A stretch of DNA of 64,000 bases, from NCBI RefSeq assembly GCF_023558375.1, contig NZ_CP083761.1:2412001-2476000 (forward strand), in the 5' to 3' direction. Position 1 is the first letter of the stretch, and each line of letters begins with the position of its first letter. The position numbers were made by a program, and so were the translations under genes. A model generated the notes under the pieces. That model was not told the origin of the DNA. It saw nothing but the letters and a program-made list of their open reading frames with translations, and ran no database searches. Shown here one piece after another: positions 18,445 through 26,039 of this stretch. This DNA comes from Chroococcidiopsis sp. CCMEE 29 (GTDB lineage: Bacteria > Cyanobacteriota > Cyanobacteriia > Cyanobacteriales > Chroococcidiopsidaceae).

Positions 18445-18966
18445 ATGGCGTTCAACTCTACATCCCTTACATTTATGCAAACTAGACAGTACGATTTTGA
18501 CACTCAGCGCAAAGTTGGGCAAGAAGGTGAAACATTCCTAGACCAATGGTTATCTCCTACTTATAAGGTGTTGGATGTTTCTGAAGACCTGAAATATCAA
18601 CAATCGGGAATAGATCGAGTAGTTACACGTCCAGATGGATCAGTCATCACGATTGAGTACAAATTTGACATGACTGCTAAACGAACAGGCAACCTTTTCT
18701 TTGAGACTGTTTCAAATGACAAGGAGCTTGTTCCAGGATGGGGGTGGAGTTCACAAGCAGATTACTGGATATTTCTCATACCAGAGCAAGAAATTATTGT
18801 CTTCAAACCAGGAAAGCTAAGGGCTTTAGTTTGGGAACTACTGAAGTCTCTCAAAGAAAGAAGTGTAGCCAATAAAGGGTACAACACAATTGGCTATCCA
18901 ATACCCTTGATTCAGGCTAGAAAAGTTGCATTTCAGATCAAAACTCTTTATTTAGAGAAGCTTTGA
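18445..18966 (+). CDS. Putative PD-(D/E)xK nuclease-like protein
   Basis: 173 residues; the ATG at 18475 (MQTRQYDFD) may be the true start. The core SGIDRVVTRPDGSVITIEYKFD holds the D...ExK arrangement of PD-(D/E)xK nucleases, preceded by a helix with a glutamate (GQEGETFLDQWL). The rest (WSSQADYWIFLIPEQEIIVFKPGKLR) is consistent with the nuclease core's later strands. It is probably a DNA-acting enzyme, perhaps with the preceding gene. A specific family is not identified. Confidence 0.6.
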   Translation: MAFNSTSLTFMQTRQYDFDTQRKVGQEGETFLDQWLSPTYKVLDVSEDLKYQQSGIDRVVTRPDGSVITIEYKFDMTAKRTGNLFFETVSNDKELVPGWGWSSQADYWIFLIPEQEIIVFKPGKLRALVWELLKSLKERSVANKGYNTIGYPIPLIQARKVAFQIKTLYLEKL

Positions 18967-19022
18967 AATGTTTCACTGCTTTGGATTTTGATGTATCTGT
19001 CGAGTTTTGTTGAGGCAAGCCA

Positions 19023-19259
19023 ATGTTAAATGTAACTGTTGATGACATCCAGCGCGATCCCCTTAAGTATCTGAATCAAGTAGAGGCGGGCGAGACGCTT
19101 GTCATTTTTAGATCTAATAAACCAATCGCTGAACTTAAACCTGTTGCCAATAGTAAGCAATTGCGACCATTTGGTTTATGTGCAGGTGAGTTTACCGTTC
19201 CAGATGATTTCGATGCTCCCTTGCCTGAAGATCTTCTTAATGCATTCGAGGGCAAATGA
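19023..19259 (+). CDS. Phd/YefM family antitoxin
   Basis: 78 residues: DDIQRDPLKYLNQVEAGETLVIFRSNKPIAELKPV is the standard Phd N-terminal DNA-binding fold. The C-terminus (FGLCAGEFTVPDDFDAPLPEDLLNAFEGK) matches PIN-partner antitoxins. It overlaps the toxin by 4 bp. It would neutralise the VapC-like toxin and repress the pair. Confidence 0.9.
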   Translation: MLNVTVDDIQRDPLKYLNQVEAGETLVIFRSNKPIAELKPVANSKQLRPFGLCAGEFTVPDDFDAPLPEDLLNAFEGK

Positions 19260-19639
19260 GAATTTTGCTAGATACGCATATCTTTTTGTGGTTTATCAGT
19301 GGTGATGCCCAGTTGTTAACGAATGTTCGAGATGCAATTCGTGATCCAGGCAATGAGGTCTACCTGAGTGCAGTTTCTGTCTGGGAAGCAATTGTCAAAT
19401 ACCAGTTGGGCAAGCTTCCTCTGCCAGAGTCCCCCGAAACGTATTTGCCCAAGCAGCGCGATCTTCATCAAATTGCCAGTCTTGCTCTTGATGAAAGTAG
19501 CGTGACTCAATTGGCTAAACTGCCGCCATTACATCGTGATCCATTCGACAGAATGCTTATTTGTCAAGCATTACAAAACGGTTTGACCATTGCGACAGTA
19601 GATGCGGCAGTTCGTGCTTACTCAGTTAGCGTCTTGTAG
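19256..19639 (+). CDS. VapC-family PIN-domain toxin
   Basis: 127 residues with PIN motifs: MRILLDTHIFLWF (first Asp), SAVSVWEAIVKYQLGKL (Glu), HRDPFDRMLICQAL (Asp) and TIATVDAAVRAY (last acidic). A ribonuclease expected to cleave RNA when free of antitoxin. Coupled to the antitoxin by ATGA. The stop lies just before attC B, as usual for a cassette gene. All key acids are present, so it should be active. Confidence 0.9.
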   Translation: MRILLDTHIFLWFISGDAQLLTNVRDAIRDPGNEVYLSAVSVWEAIVKYQLGKLPLPESPETYLPKQRDLHQIASLALDESSVTQLAKLPPLHRDPFDRMLICQALQNGLTIATVDAAVRAYSVSVL

Positions 19640-19646
19640 CAGCGCA

Positions 19647-19732
19647 GCCCAACACTGCGTTGGTGCGGACGGTACACAGGTTATCGGTGAGTGTTCAAGC
19701 TTGTCTGCCGCCGCACAACTTCACCGTTGGGC
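19647..19732 (+). other. attC site B
   Basis: R'' GCCCAAC (19647-19653) and R' GTTGGGC (19726-19732) are perfect complements. Inner arms GTGCGGACGG and CTGCCGCCGCAC pair. 86 bp, normal for attC. Confidence 0.85.
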
Positions 19733-19840
19733 TGCGTCACATCTCGGTGAGGGCAGTACTTCAATTTCACGATTGGGGAAGCGAGGCTTTAAGATCAAGC
19801 AAGTATATCTATATGGTGTCATTAACCGAGAGGCGCAGTA

Positions 19841-21117
19841 GTGAGCCGAATTGTTTTAACCACCATTGGATCTTTTGGTGATTTGCATCCTAAAATTGCG
19901 ATCGCGCTTGAACTACGAAAGCGTGGACATGATGTCGTGTTTGTAACCCATAAAGAATACCAGGACAGAATTGAAGCTCTAGGTTTCGAGTTTCGTCGGA
20001 TGCGTCCTGACAACACCGCGCTTAATGATCCACAAGAAATGGCGCGGATGATGGATTTGAAAACGGGTACAGAGTATGTAATTAAAAATTGGGTTTGTGC
20101 AAGTTTGCATGAAACATACACCGATTTGATGGATGGCGCAAAAGATGCAGATTTCATCGTTACAGGTGAAGGAGTTGTGGCGGCTCGATTGGTAGCAGAA
20201 AAATTAGAGATCCCATGGGCGTTCGCTGTCCTACAGCCTGCCTCATTTCTTTCGGTTTATGATCCATCCGTCTTGCCGGTATTGCCATTTCTTGCCAAGT
20301 TACGAGGGCTAAGTTCTCTCGCTAACCGAGGCATCATTCAATTATCAAAAGTGTTGTCTAGATCCTGGGCAGAGCCGATCCACCAACTGCGACGCGAGCT
20401 TGACTTGCCACCTCTGACAGGAAATCCATTCATTGATGATAAGTACTCACCTTATCTTGTATTAGCACTGTTCTCTTCAGTATTCGCAAAGCCTCAACCC
20501 GATTGGTCGAAAAATACAGTGCTCACCGGGTTTGCATTCTATGATGGCAGTGAAGGCGAGACAGAACTTGCACCAGAACTCCAGCAGTTTTTGGATAGGG
20601 GCGATCCCCCAATTGTTTTTACTTTAGGTTCAGCCGCAGTGATGGCTCCTGGTCGTTTCTATCAGGAAAGTGTTCAAGCCACAAAGCAACTGAACCGCCG
20701 TGCTGTTCTATTGATGGGTAAAATACTCTTCCAGAGGATCTGCCAGAGAACGTATTTGCCATGAGTTATGTTCCATATTCTCAAATTTTTCCGCGTGCTT
20801 GTGCAATCGTGCATCAAGGTGGCATTGGCACAACAGCGCAGGCATTACGGGCGGGTCGCCCAACACTGGTAATGCCTTATAGTCATGACCAACCAGACAA
20901 TGCAGCAAGAGTTGAACGCTTGGAAACGTCGCGGACAATTTCTCGAAAACAGTACACAGCCAAACGAGTAGCCAAGCAATTATATGAGTTATTAGAAAAT
21001 CCCAGTTATGCAGCTAAAGCTTCAGAATTTGGAGGTCTTATCCGAGCAGAAGATGGAGTTGGTGTGGCATGTGATGCGATTGAAAAACAGCTTCAAGCTA
21101 TCGCAGTTTCATCGTAA
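19841..21117 (+). pseudogene. MGT/UGT-type glycosyltransferase, frameshifted
   Basis: GTG start at 19841 gives RIVLTTIGSFGDLHPKIAIALELRKRGHDV, the N-terminal acceptor domain of UGT-like enzymes, with VFTLGSAAVMAPGRF later. The frame stops at 20764. One base upstream in another frame, NTLPEDLPENVFAMSYVPYSQIFPRACAIVHQGGIGTTAQAL continues the donor-site signature to 21117. A single missing A in the run at about 20718-20722 (GGTAAAATACT) explains the shift. It may be a real mutation or a sequencing error. If repaired, the enzyme would be about 425 residues. Confidence 0.85.
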
Positions 21118-21126
21118 GTACCAGCA

Positions 21127-21212
21127 GCACAACACGTCACGGCAGCGGACGGTTGAAAGCCGCTGGTGCCTTGTTTAAGGTTGTCTACCGCCGCTGCGTT
21201 TTGCCGTTAGCC
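21127..21212 (+). other. attC site C
   Basis: R'' GCACAAC at 21127-21133, R' GTTAGCC at 21206-21212. Inner arms GGCAGCGGACGG and CCGCCGCTGCG pair strongly. Confidence 0.85.
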
Positions 21213-21374
21213 CTCAAGCCCTCGGTTGGGACTGTGCAAGAAGCTTATCTGTTAGTGTCACAGCCAAATTCCCTCAAAGCTATATAAAACAGCAGTTTTG
21301 GGTAATTCAGAGCAAACAAAGGTGACAGAGACTGGCTCCTGGTAGTATGTACAGTTGTACATACTATAATTGAG

Positions 21375-21584
21375 ATGGTTGCCGATGCAGTATCTGTTTT
21401 CTCCGACGATCTGGCAATTACCATTCCAGATGAACGGTTTGATGAGAAACGGTTTATCACAATCGGTGTCGATGCATTTGGCAGGGTTTTGGTGGTTGTC
21501 TATATGATGCGGGACGATGAGATCCGGATTATCTCTGCCCGCAAAGCAACTCGGCAAGAACGACAGCAGTATGAGGAGGGATAA
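21375..21584 (+). CDS. BrnT-family toxin, N-terminally short
   Basis: 69 residues: VFSDDLAITIPDERFDEKRFITIGVDAFGRVLVVVYMMRDDEIRIISARKATRQERQQYEEG is the C-terminal two-thirds of BrnT. The usual N-terminal part with the W-D-x-x-K-A region is absent; the upstream frame is unrelated. No clear ribosome site precedes the ATG. BrnT is a RelE-fold ribonuclease toxin; this copy may be inactive. Confidence 0.75.
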   Translation: MVADAVSVFSDDLAITIPDERFDEKRFITIGVDAFGRVLVVVYMMRDDEIRIISARKATRQERQQYEEG

Positions 21585-21586
21585 TC

Positions 21587-21844
21587 ATGGAAGCAGAATA
21601 TGATTTTAGTCGGGGTAAACGAGGGGCGATCAACTCAACGCCACCAGGAAAAACTCGGATCACAATTCGGTTAGATGATGAGGTTTTAGCATGGTTTCGT
21701 AAGCAAGTTCATATTGCAGGCGGAGGGAACTACCAAACTTTAATTAATGAAGCTTTGCGCCAGCATATTCAACAAAGCCGTGAGCCTTTAGAGGAAACCC
21801 TACGTAGAGTTGTTCGTGAAGAATTGGAGCGTATTGAGCGGTGA
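21587..21844 (+). CDS. BrnA-family antitoxin
   Basis: 85 residues. KTRITIRLDDEVLAWFRKQVHIAGGGNYQTLINEALRQHI is the ribbon-helix-helix/CopG-like DNA-binding region of BrnA. It follows the toxin by 2 bp with AGGAGGG ahead of the start, the normal BrnT-BrnA order. It should bind BrnT and the module promoter. Confidence 0.88.
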   Translation: MEAEYDFSRGKRGAINSTPPGKTRITIRLDDEVLAWFRKQVHIAGGGNYQTLINEALRQHIQQSREPLEETLRRVVREELERIER

Positions 21845-21857
21845 AGTGCTTGCTGGG

Positions 21858-21943
21858 GGCTAACACTTCACCGCAGCGGACGGACGCAAGCCTCTGGTGC
21901 TTAGTTTGAGGTTATTCGCCGCCGCTGCATTTTGCCGTTAGGT
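21858..21943 (+). other. attC site D
   Basis: R'' GGCTAAC at 21858-21864 is complementary to the previous core GTTAGCC. R' GTTAGGT lies at 21937-21943. Arms CGCAGCGGACGG and CCGCCGCTGC pair. Confidence 0.88.
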
Positions 21944-22005
21944 TGCTTCAGTTGTGGGTGAGGACAGTATTGTAGGCTTACTGGTAGGGCGTTTAGCATT
22001 GATGG

Positions 22006-22944
22006 TTGATGAACTCAGACAAGACCTGTATCCCAGACGAAAATTCCTTATATGCTGAGTTTCTTCAGCGTCACAGTATTATCTCCACACCTCTTGTTCA
22101 GTGCGAGGCACCCGCAATTTACTGGACTGTTCGCACAAAGCTGGAAATTGATCATGATTTGGGCAATCATGTAGACACCCTTAGTCAAGCTGATCCAGTA
22201 TGGGCATTGTTGAGATCAATGCTTGATCGAACTTTTGAGTATGCTGAAGGTGCTATTAGTGCATATGTAACAGGTTCCACAGCAGCCTCCGAGGTGATTT
22301 CCAGAACAGTAATTGAGTCGGCTACTAATTTGTTATTTATCCTCGTGGACGAGAGAAACGGCAACCATCTTACACAATATTTGTCGCACTACTTTAACAA
22401 TGAGGAAAAAGAGATTGATAAGTGGTTAAAGCTGGTTGATAGTCTGACTGACGACATAAAAGAAGCTCATCAGGCAGCTGCACTTCAAAAGCGAACGGCA
22501 TTGGTCAGCTTGAAAAATTATGTCAACCAAGCTCTTTCCGAATTGAAGTTGCCCACCACTGACCAAGTAACACAAAAGTGGTTGAGTATAGCAGAACGGT
22601 TTAGATTACTTGGTCTTGAGCTTGACTACCGCACTGTTTACGCAGCATTATGTTCACAATCACACAATGACGCTGAAGATTTACTTAATTATTTCGTATT
22701 TGTGTCTCTAGGCAATCAAGATTTGTTAGATAAGATTGCTCTCGAAACTGTAAATTTCAGCCGACTAATGATGTACACAGGAGTTAAATACTACATATTG
22801 GCAGCAGGAGGATATGCAGCACGTTTCGAACTCAATAACGCTTTACAAGGTGTATCTCAAGGTCGTGAAGCAATTCTCGAAGAGTCGGAAAGAATTGCAA
22901 ATGAGTTGGTACAGCAACCTAACAATTCGCCTGGAGCGGACTGA
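22006..22944 (+). CDS. DUF5677-like hypothetical protein
   Basis: 312 residues, mainly helical. The segment VISRTVIESATNLLFIL followed later by YAALCSQSHNDAEDLL resembles the DUF5677/abortive-infection-like helical proteins found in mobile regions. No catalytic motif is certain. The last seven codons run into attC E, so the cassette gene and attC overlap. Start 22006 or 22009. Function unknown. Confidence 0.65.
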   Translation: MMNSDKTCIPDENSLYAEFLQRHSIISTPLVQCEAPAIYWTVRTKLEIDHDLGNHVDTLSQADPVWALLRSMLDRTFEYAEGAISAYVTGSTAASEVISRTVIESATNLLFILVDERNGNHLTQYLSHYFNNEEKEIDKWLKLVDSLTDDIKEAHQAAALQKRTALVSLKNYVNQALSELKLPTTDQVTQKWLSIAERFRLLGLELDYRTVYAALCSQSHNDAEDLLNYFVFVSLGNQDLLDKIALETVNFSRLMMYTGVKYYILAAGGYAARFELNNALQGVSQGREAILEESERIANELVQQPNNSPGAD

Positions 22945-23003
22945 CGAATGCCCCTAGTGTGGATGCAAAGGTCACTTACATCTGCTCAGCCGCACCGTTA
23001 TGC
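22917..23003 (+). other. attC site E
   Basis: R'' ACCTAAC (22917-22923) complements the previous core GTTAGGT. R' is GTTATGC (22997-23003). Arms GGAGCGGACTG and CAGCCGCACC pair. The stop codon of the DUF5677-like gene is inside it. Confidence 0.88.
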
Positions 23004-23048
23004 ATTAGTAAAACAAGTAAAAACTATGCGCTTTCAAGAGGTCATCTA

Positions 23049-23393
23049 ATGACACAAATAGAAACATCATCAATTACGCACCGAATCTATCGAGTTGATA
23101 AATTCGTTGTTCCAAATCAAGCACGCGAAGAATTTCTTACTCAAGTGAAAAACACACACCAGCTATTAAAAGCGCAACCCGGTTTCATTCAAGATTTCTT
23201 GCTTGAGCAGCCAGCAGATTCCGAAGAGTTCAACGTCATCACAATAGTTGAATGGCAGGATACAAGAGCCATTGAAAACGCGCGTGCAGCAGTAATGGCT
23301 ATGCACAAAAGCACTGGGTTTAATCCGCAAGAGATGTTTGTGCGGCTTGGAATTAAAGCCGATCTTGGCAACTACAAGCCTATTAATGCCTAA
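23049..23393 (+). CDS. ABM-domain monooxygenase-like protein
   Basis: 114 residues from ATG 23049; a longer reading to 22959 would cover the attC. The ABM pattern is clear: RVDKFVVPNQAREEFLTQVKNTHQLLKAQPGFIQDFLLEQ...FNVITIVEWQD. Family members are cofactor-free oxygenases or small catabolic enzymes. It is the only gene of this cassette and reads out into attC F. Confidence 0.85.
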   Translation: MTQIETSSITHRIYRVDKFVVPNQAREEFLTQVKNTHQLLKAQPGFIQDFLLEQPADSEEFNVITIVEWQDTRAIENARAAVMAMHKSTGFNPQEMFVRLGIKADLGNYKPINA

Positions 23394-23477
23394 CAATCCC
23401 GTTGCACACCGACCGTATCAAGCATAGTTAGCTAAGCCCGAAAGACCACTAGCGGCGGGTGAACGGGGTCGTTAGGC
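23388..23477 (+). other. attC site F
   Basis: R'' GCCTAAC (23388-23394) and R' GTTAGGC (23471-23477) are exact complements. Next to them lie AATCCCGTTGCAC and GTGAACGGGGTC, which pair with bulges. Confidence 0.85.
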
Positions 23478-23875
23478 TGCCCGCCATATAGCGCCCTTGG
23501 AATTATTCTTCAAGTCCTCACAAAGAATTTTGAATTTGCATAGCAAAGTCTTTTGCTGGTCTCAAAGATTTGTAATTTACTGTTGCAAAAACTGCTGCAA
23601 ATTAGGTAGTGTAAACATAACGCACTGGTGGCGGTTAAGTTATTTAGGTTAAGTGACTTTCGCGGAGTTTGTCCTAACTACTCACTACACAAGGGCACAT
23701 GGCGATCTCACCCAGTTTTGGCTCAAAATTAGTCTTACGCTGGCGAATTCGACGGCTTTAGGCGACGCGAATATGCTCCTAAGAGAGCCAGTGCAAGAAG
23801 TCGGCTTCGGTTATACCAATACTGCTCACCTGCTGTGCAACAGGAGAGAGCAAACTAACCAAGGAGACGCAAACT
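23478..23875 (+). other. Cassette leader, 398 bp without a clear gene
   Basis: No confident gene. A short stretch near 23780-23850 reads LLREPVQEVGFGYTNTAHL, faintly like the end of an AraC HTH domain, so a decayed regulator is possible. AAGGAGACGCAAACT at 23861 is the ribosome site of the next gene. Confidence 0.4.
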
Positions 23876-24262
23876 ATGATTGATGCGAACGAGGTTCTCA
23901 AGGCAATGTGTGAGAAGTATCAGGCAGCCGTTAGCGCCAATGATTCGGCAGCCTATCGGAAGCTATTCGCCACAGATGCGATTCGGATTCCACCGGGGTT
24001 GGAGCCTGAACACGGCCCGGACGAGATTTCAAAGAGCGAACAGAAGGACTATGATGTCGCGAAATGGAGTATCCAATCTAGACCCATTGATGCTCTGCGG
24101 ATTGACGATCAATGGATATACGGAATCGCGCATGTCGATGGGACTGCTGTAGCGTACGCTGATGGGACGACGAACTCATTCAAATTGACGAAAACCTGGC
24201 TTCTCCATAGAGAGGCATCAGGAGAATGGTTGATCAAAAGGCAGATGTGGAACCTCAAGTAA
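23876..24262 (+). CDS. NTF2/SnoaL-like (DUF4440-type) protein
   Basis: 128 residues from ATG 23876 with AAGGAGACG upstream. YQAAVSANDSAAYRKLFATDAIRIPPG and the C-terminal KTWLLHREASGEWLIKRQMWN are the cone-shaped NTF2-like fold of DUF4440/ketosteroid isomerase relatives. Such proteins isomerise or hydrolyse small molecules, or act as adaptors. Single-gene cassette ending before attC G. Confidence 0.8.
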   Translation: MIDANEVLKAMCEKYQAAVSANDSAAYRKLFATDAIRIPPGLEPEHGPDEISKSEQKDYDVAKWSIQSRPIDALRIDDQWIYGIAHVDGTAVAYADGTTNSFKLTKTWLLHREASGEWLIKRQMWNLK

Positions 24263-24309
24263 TGAATGACTGTTGAGGGAGGCTTTTGCCGAAGGAAATA
24301 GAAAGTGCT

Positions 24310-24401
24310 GCCTAACAACCCGGTTGGAGCGGACTGATGCGATGCAAGATCTTGGTGCTGCGGCAAAGTTGGTCGGCAGCCGCTCAACCGGAACGTTATG
24401 C
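24310..24401 (+). other. attC site G
   Basis: R'' GCCTAAC (24310-24316) complements the core GTTAGGC before it. R' is GTTATGC (24395-24401). Arms CCGGTTGGAGCGGACTG and CAGCCGCTCAACCGG pair almost perfectly. The best attC in the window. Confidence 0.93.
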
Positions 24402-24474
24402 CGCTCATGTGATCTGTAGGGGCGTAACCAAAAACTTATCTATCAGTATTAAAAGCCAACTAAGAAAACTGGCT

Positions 24475-24690
24475 TCAACGCATATGCACTACTTTTGAAG
24501 GACTTTGCTGGTTTCGACGTTCTTGCAGAGCTTTATCAATTAATTTTGCAACTATCCAGGACACAGAGCGTTCGTCCGCTTCTGCCCATGCTTCCAGTTC
24601 TTTTTTCCATTCGGCAGGAATGTAAGCAACTACTCGGTCTAAGTCTGTTTTACCGCCCATTTTAAATTCTGCTTTTGCTGATTCTTCCAT
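24475..24690 (-). CDS. Ribbon-helix-helix-like small protein
   Basis: 71 residues from M at 24690 (or 81 from 24720). DRVVAYIPAEWKKELEAWAEADERSVSWIVAKLIDKALQERR fits a CopG/Arc-type ribbon-helix-helix regulator. It lies opposite to the cassette direction. A perfect 11-bp inverted repeat in front of it (24726-24752) is a likely autoregulatory operator. It may control the divergent methionine aminopeptidase. Confidence 0.72.
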   Translation of the reverse strand: MEESAKAEFKMGGKTDLDRVVAYIPAEWKKELEAWAEADERSVSWIVAKLIDKALQERRNQQSPSKVVHMR

Positions 24691-24725
24691 CCAGCATACA
24701 AGCAACAGTCCAATCTGCATTATAC

Positions 24726-24752
24726 TGTACTATGCTAGCACAGCATAGTACA
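24726..24752. promoter_or_regulatory. Palindromic operator candidate
   Basis: TGTACTATGCT and AGCATAGTACA are exact inverted repeats with a 5-bp spacer. The site lies between the divergent ribbon-helix-helix gene and the methionine aminopeptidase, overlapping the likely start region of the former. Confidence 0.6.
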
Positions 24753-24776
24753 GCATGAGTGATAAGGACTTTAGTT

Positions 24777-25601
24777 ATGAACCATCAAAATCTGCTTTCA
24801 ATCGCGGAGAATCTTGTACAACCGCCCCTCAATCAAGGGCTTGTCTTGCTTTCGGCTAGGGAATTAGGTAAGATGCGCCGTGTCGGGCGACTTGCTGCGA
24901 ATCTACTCAATCATCTTGAACCAATGGTACAACCCGGAGTGAGTACGCAAGCATTAAACGATGAAGCAGAACGTTGGATGCAAGCTCATGGTGCAATCAG
25001 TGCCACGCTGGGCTATGCGCCTCCCAGTCATCCCCCTTTCACTGGTTCTATTTGTACTAGTGTTAATGAAGTTGTTTGTCATGGAATTCCCAATTCTAAG
25101 CAAATTCTTAAAGATGGAGACATCATTAATATCGACGTGACTCCAATTTTGGATGGCTATCACGGTGACACGTCTAAAACGTTTCTGGTTGGCAATTCAT
25201 CAGAAACAGTCCGAAAACTGGTTGAGGTTACTCAAGAATCGATGATGCGCGGCATTGCTGAGATTAGACCCGGTGCAAGAATTGGGGATATTGGCGCTGC
25301 AATTCAAGAGTATGCTGAGGCGAATGGATTCTCAGTGGTTCGAGATATGGTTGGGCATGGAGTTGGTAGGCAATTTCATACTGAGCCTCAAATTCCTCAC
25401 TATGGTAAACGAGGCAGCGGATTGAAGTTGCGTCCAGGAATGGTTTTTACAGTTGAACCGATGCTAAATGCCGGAACTTCTGATCTCAAGTTTTTAGCGG
25501 ATCGTTGGACTGTGATTACGAAAGACAAAAAACTCTCTGCTCAGTTTGAACACACCGTTGCTGTGACAGAGCAAGGAGTAGAAATCCTCACTCTTGCCTA
25601 A
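24777..25601 (+). CDS. map: Methionine aminopeptidase, type I
   Basis: 274 residues from ATG 24777 (GTG 24759 is less likely). The metalloprotease 'pita-bread' landmarks are present: NEVVCHGIP, DGDIINIDVTPILDGYHGDTSKTF (metal Asp pair), GHGVGRQFHTEP (metal His), FTVEPML and FEHTVAVT (metal Glu pair). It removes the initiator Met from new proteins in the cytoplasm. Cyanobacteria normally have other chromosomal map genes, so this would be an extra copy on a mobile cassette. Confidence 0.92.
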   Translation: MNHQNLLSIAENLVQPPLNQGLVLLSARELGKMRRVGRLAANLLNHLEPMVQPGVSTQALNDEAERWMQAHGAISATLGYAPPSHPPFTGSICTSVNEVVCHGIPNSKQILKDGDIINIDVTPILDGYHGDTSKTFLVGNSSETVRKLVEVTQESMMRGIAEIRPGARIGDIGAAIQEYAEANGFSVVRDMVGHGVGRQFHTEPQIPHYGKRGSGLKLRPGMVFTVEPMLNAGTSDLKFLADRWTVITKDKKLSAQFEHTVAVTEQGVEILTLA

Positions 25602-25645
25602 ATTTTGGGATGCGGTGCCTTTTCAATCTTGAAGCTGAAATCACG

Positions 25646-25859
25646 GCATAACACGTCACGGCAGCGGACGGATGAAAGCCGCTGTGAAGTTACCAAAGTT
25701 ATATCAAATCCACTTAAATGACTGTAAAATCTCGCCCTCACCCCTTGCCCCTCTCCCAAGCTTGGGAGAGGGGTGCCGGAGGCGGGGTGAGGGCTGCCAA
25801 ATCATGGGCAATCAACCGGATTTGATATTATCTGCCGCCGCTGCGTTTTGCCGTTAAAC
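25646..25859 (+). other. attC site H, interrupted by a MITE-like insert
   Basis: R'' GCATAAC (25646-25652) complements the previous core GTTATGC. R' GTTAAAC lies at 25853-25859. Arms GGCAGCGGACGG and CCGCCGCTGCG match site C. About 130 bp is inserted in the loop (25695-25832). Confidence 0.85.
25695..25832. repeat. MITE-like palindromic insert in attC H
   Basis: Ends are ATATCAAATCC (from 25698) and GGATTTGATAT (to about 25829), flanked by TTA on both sides. The core holds a long hairpin built from CTCTCCC/GGGAGAG with CCCTCACCCC/GGGGTGAGGG. Encodes nothing. Probably a small mobile repeat. Confidence 0.7.
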
Positions 25860-26007
25860 GCGAACTTCTAAGCATAAATGCTAATGTAATTATTTTTAGT
25901 TATTCATGTTGATTCAATATCAATCCCAAGGATATGCTCAATAAATAGGCTTTGTTTAACACTGCAAACACTACCATATTTCTATTTGGCTTGAGCACTA
26001 CCCGCTC

Positions 26008-26030
26008 ACCAACTAGTTTTGACCACACCC
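26008..26030 (-). repeat. Right terminal inverted repeat of the 15.6-kb element
   Basis: Read inward on the minus strand it starts GGGTGTGGTCAAAACTAG. It is directly followed by the second GATGCCGAT copy at 26031-26039. Confidence 0.88.
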
Positions 26031-26039
26031 GATGCCGAT

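Larger units (their letters stand above)
10386..26030. mobile_element. 15,645-bp TIR-bounded insertion carrying a decayed integron
   Basis: Both ends begin GGGTGTGGTCAAAAC and match over 23 bp with one mismatch when read inward (10386-10408 and 26030-26008). The insert is flanked by the direct repeat GATGCCGAT (10377-10385, 26031-26039). The flanks rejoin in frame into a DUF5615 toxin. Inside are IS relics at the left, then integron parts and cassettes up to attC at 25646-25859. No transposase matching these ends was found; the IS1 and ISKra4 elements inside have their own ends. It may be a non-autonomous transposon, or an IS whose interior was replaced by recombination. Confidence 0.8.

Noticed and set aside
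21258-21557. 99-codon minus frame over the BrnT gene
   Set aside because: Antisense shadow of a recognised toxin gene.
22959-23048. Upstream extension of the ABM cassette gene
   Set aside because: It would run through attC E; the ATG at 23049 matches the family start.
23653-23883. 76-codon frame in the cassette leader
   Set aside because: Only a short AraC-like stretch is visible and the rest is unlike any protein; kept as a possible relic, not a gene.
24726-24752. LexA (SOS) box
   Set aside because: The palindrome spacing does not fit the cyanobacterial LexA consensus as I know it, and its position suggests local autoregulation.
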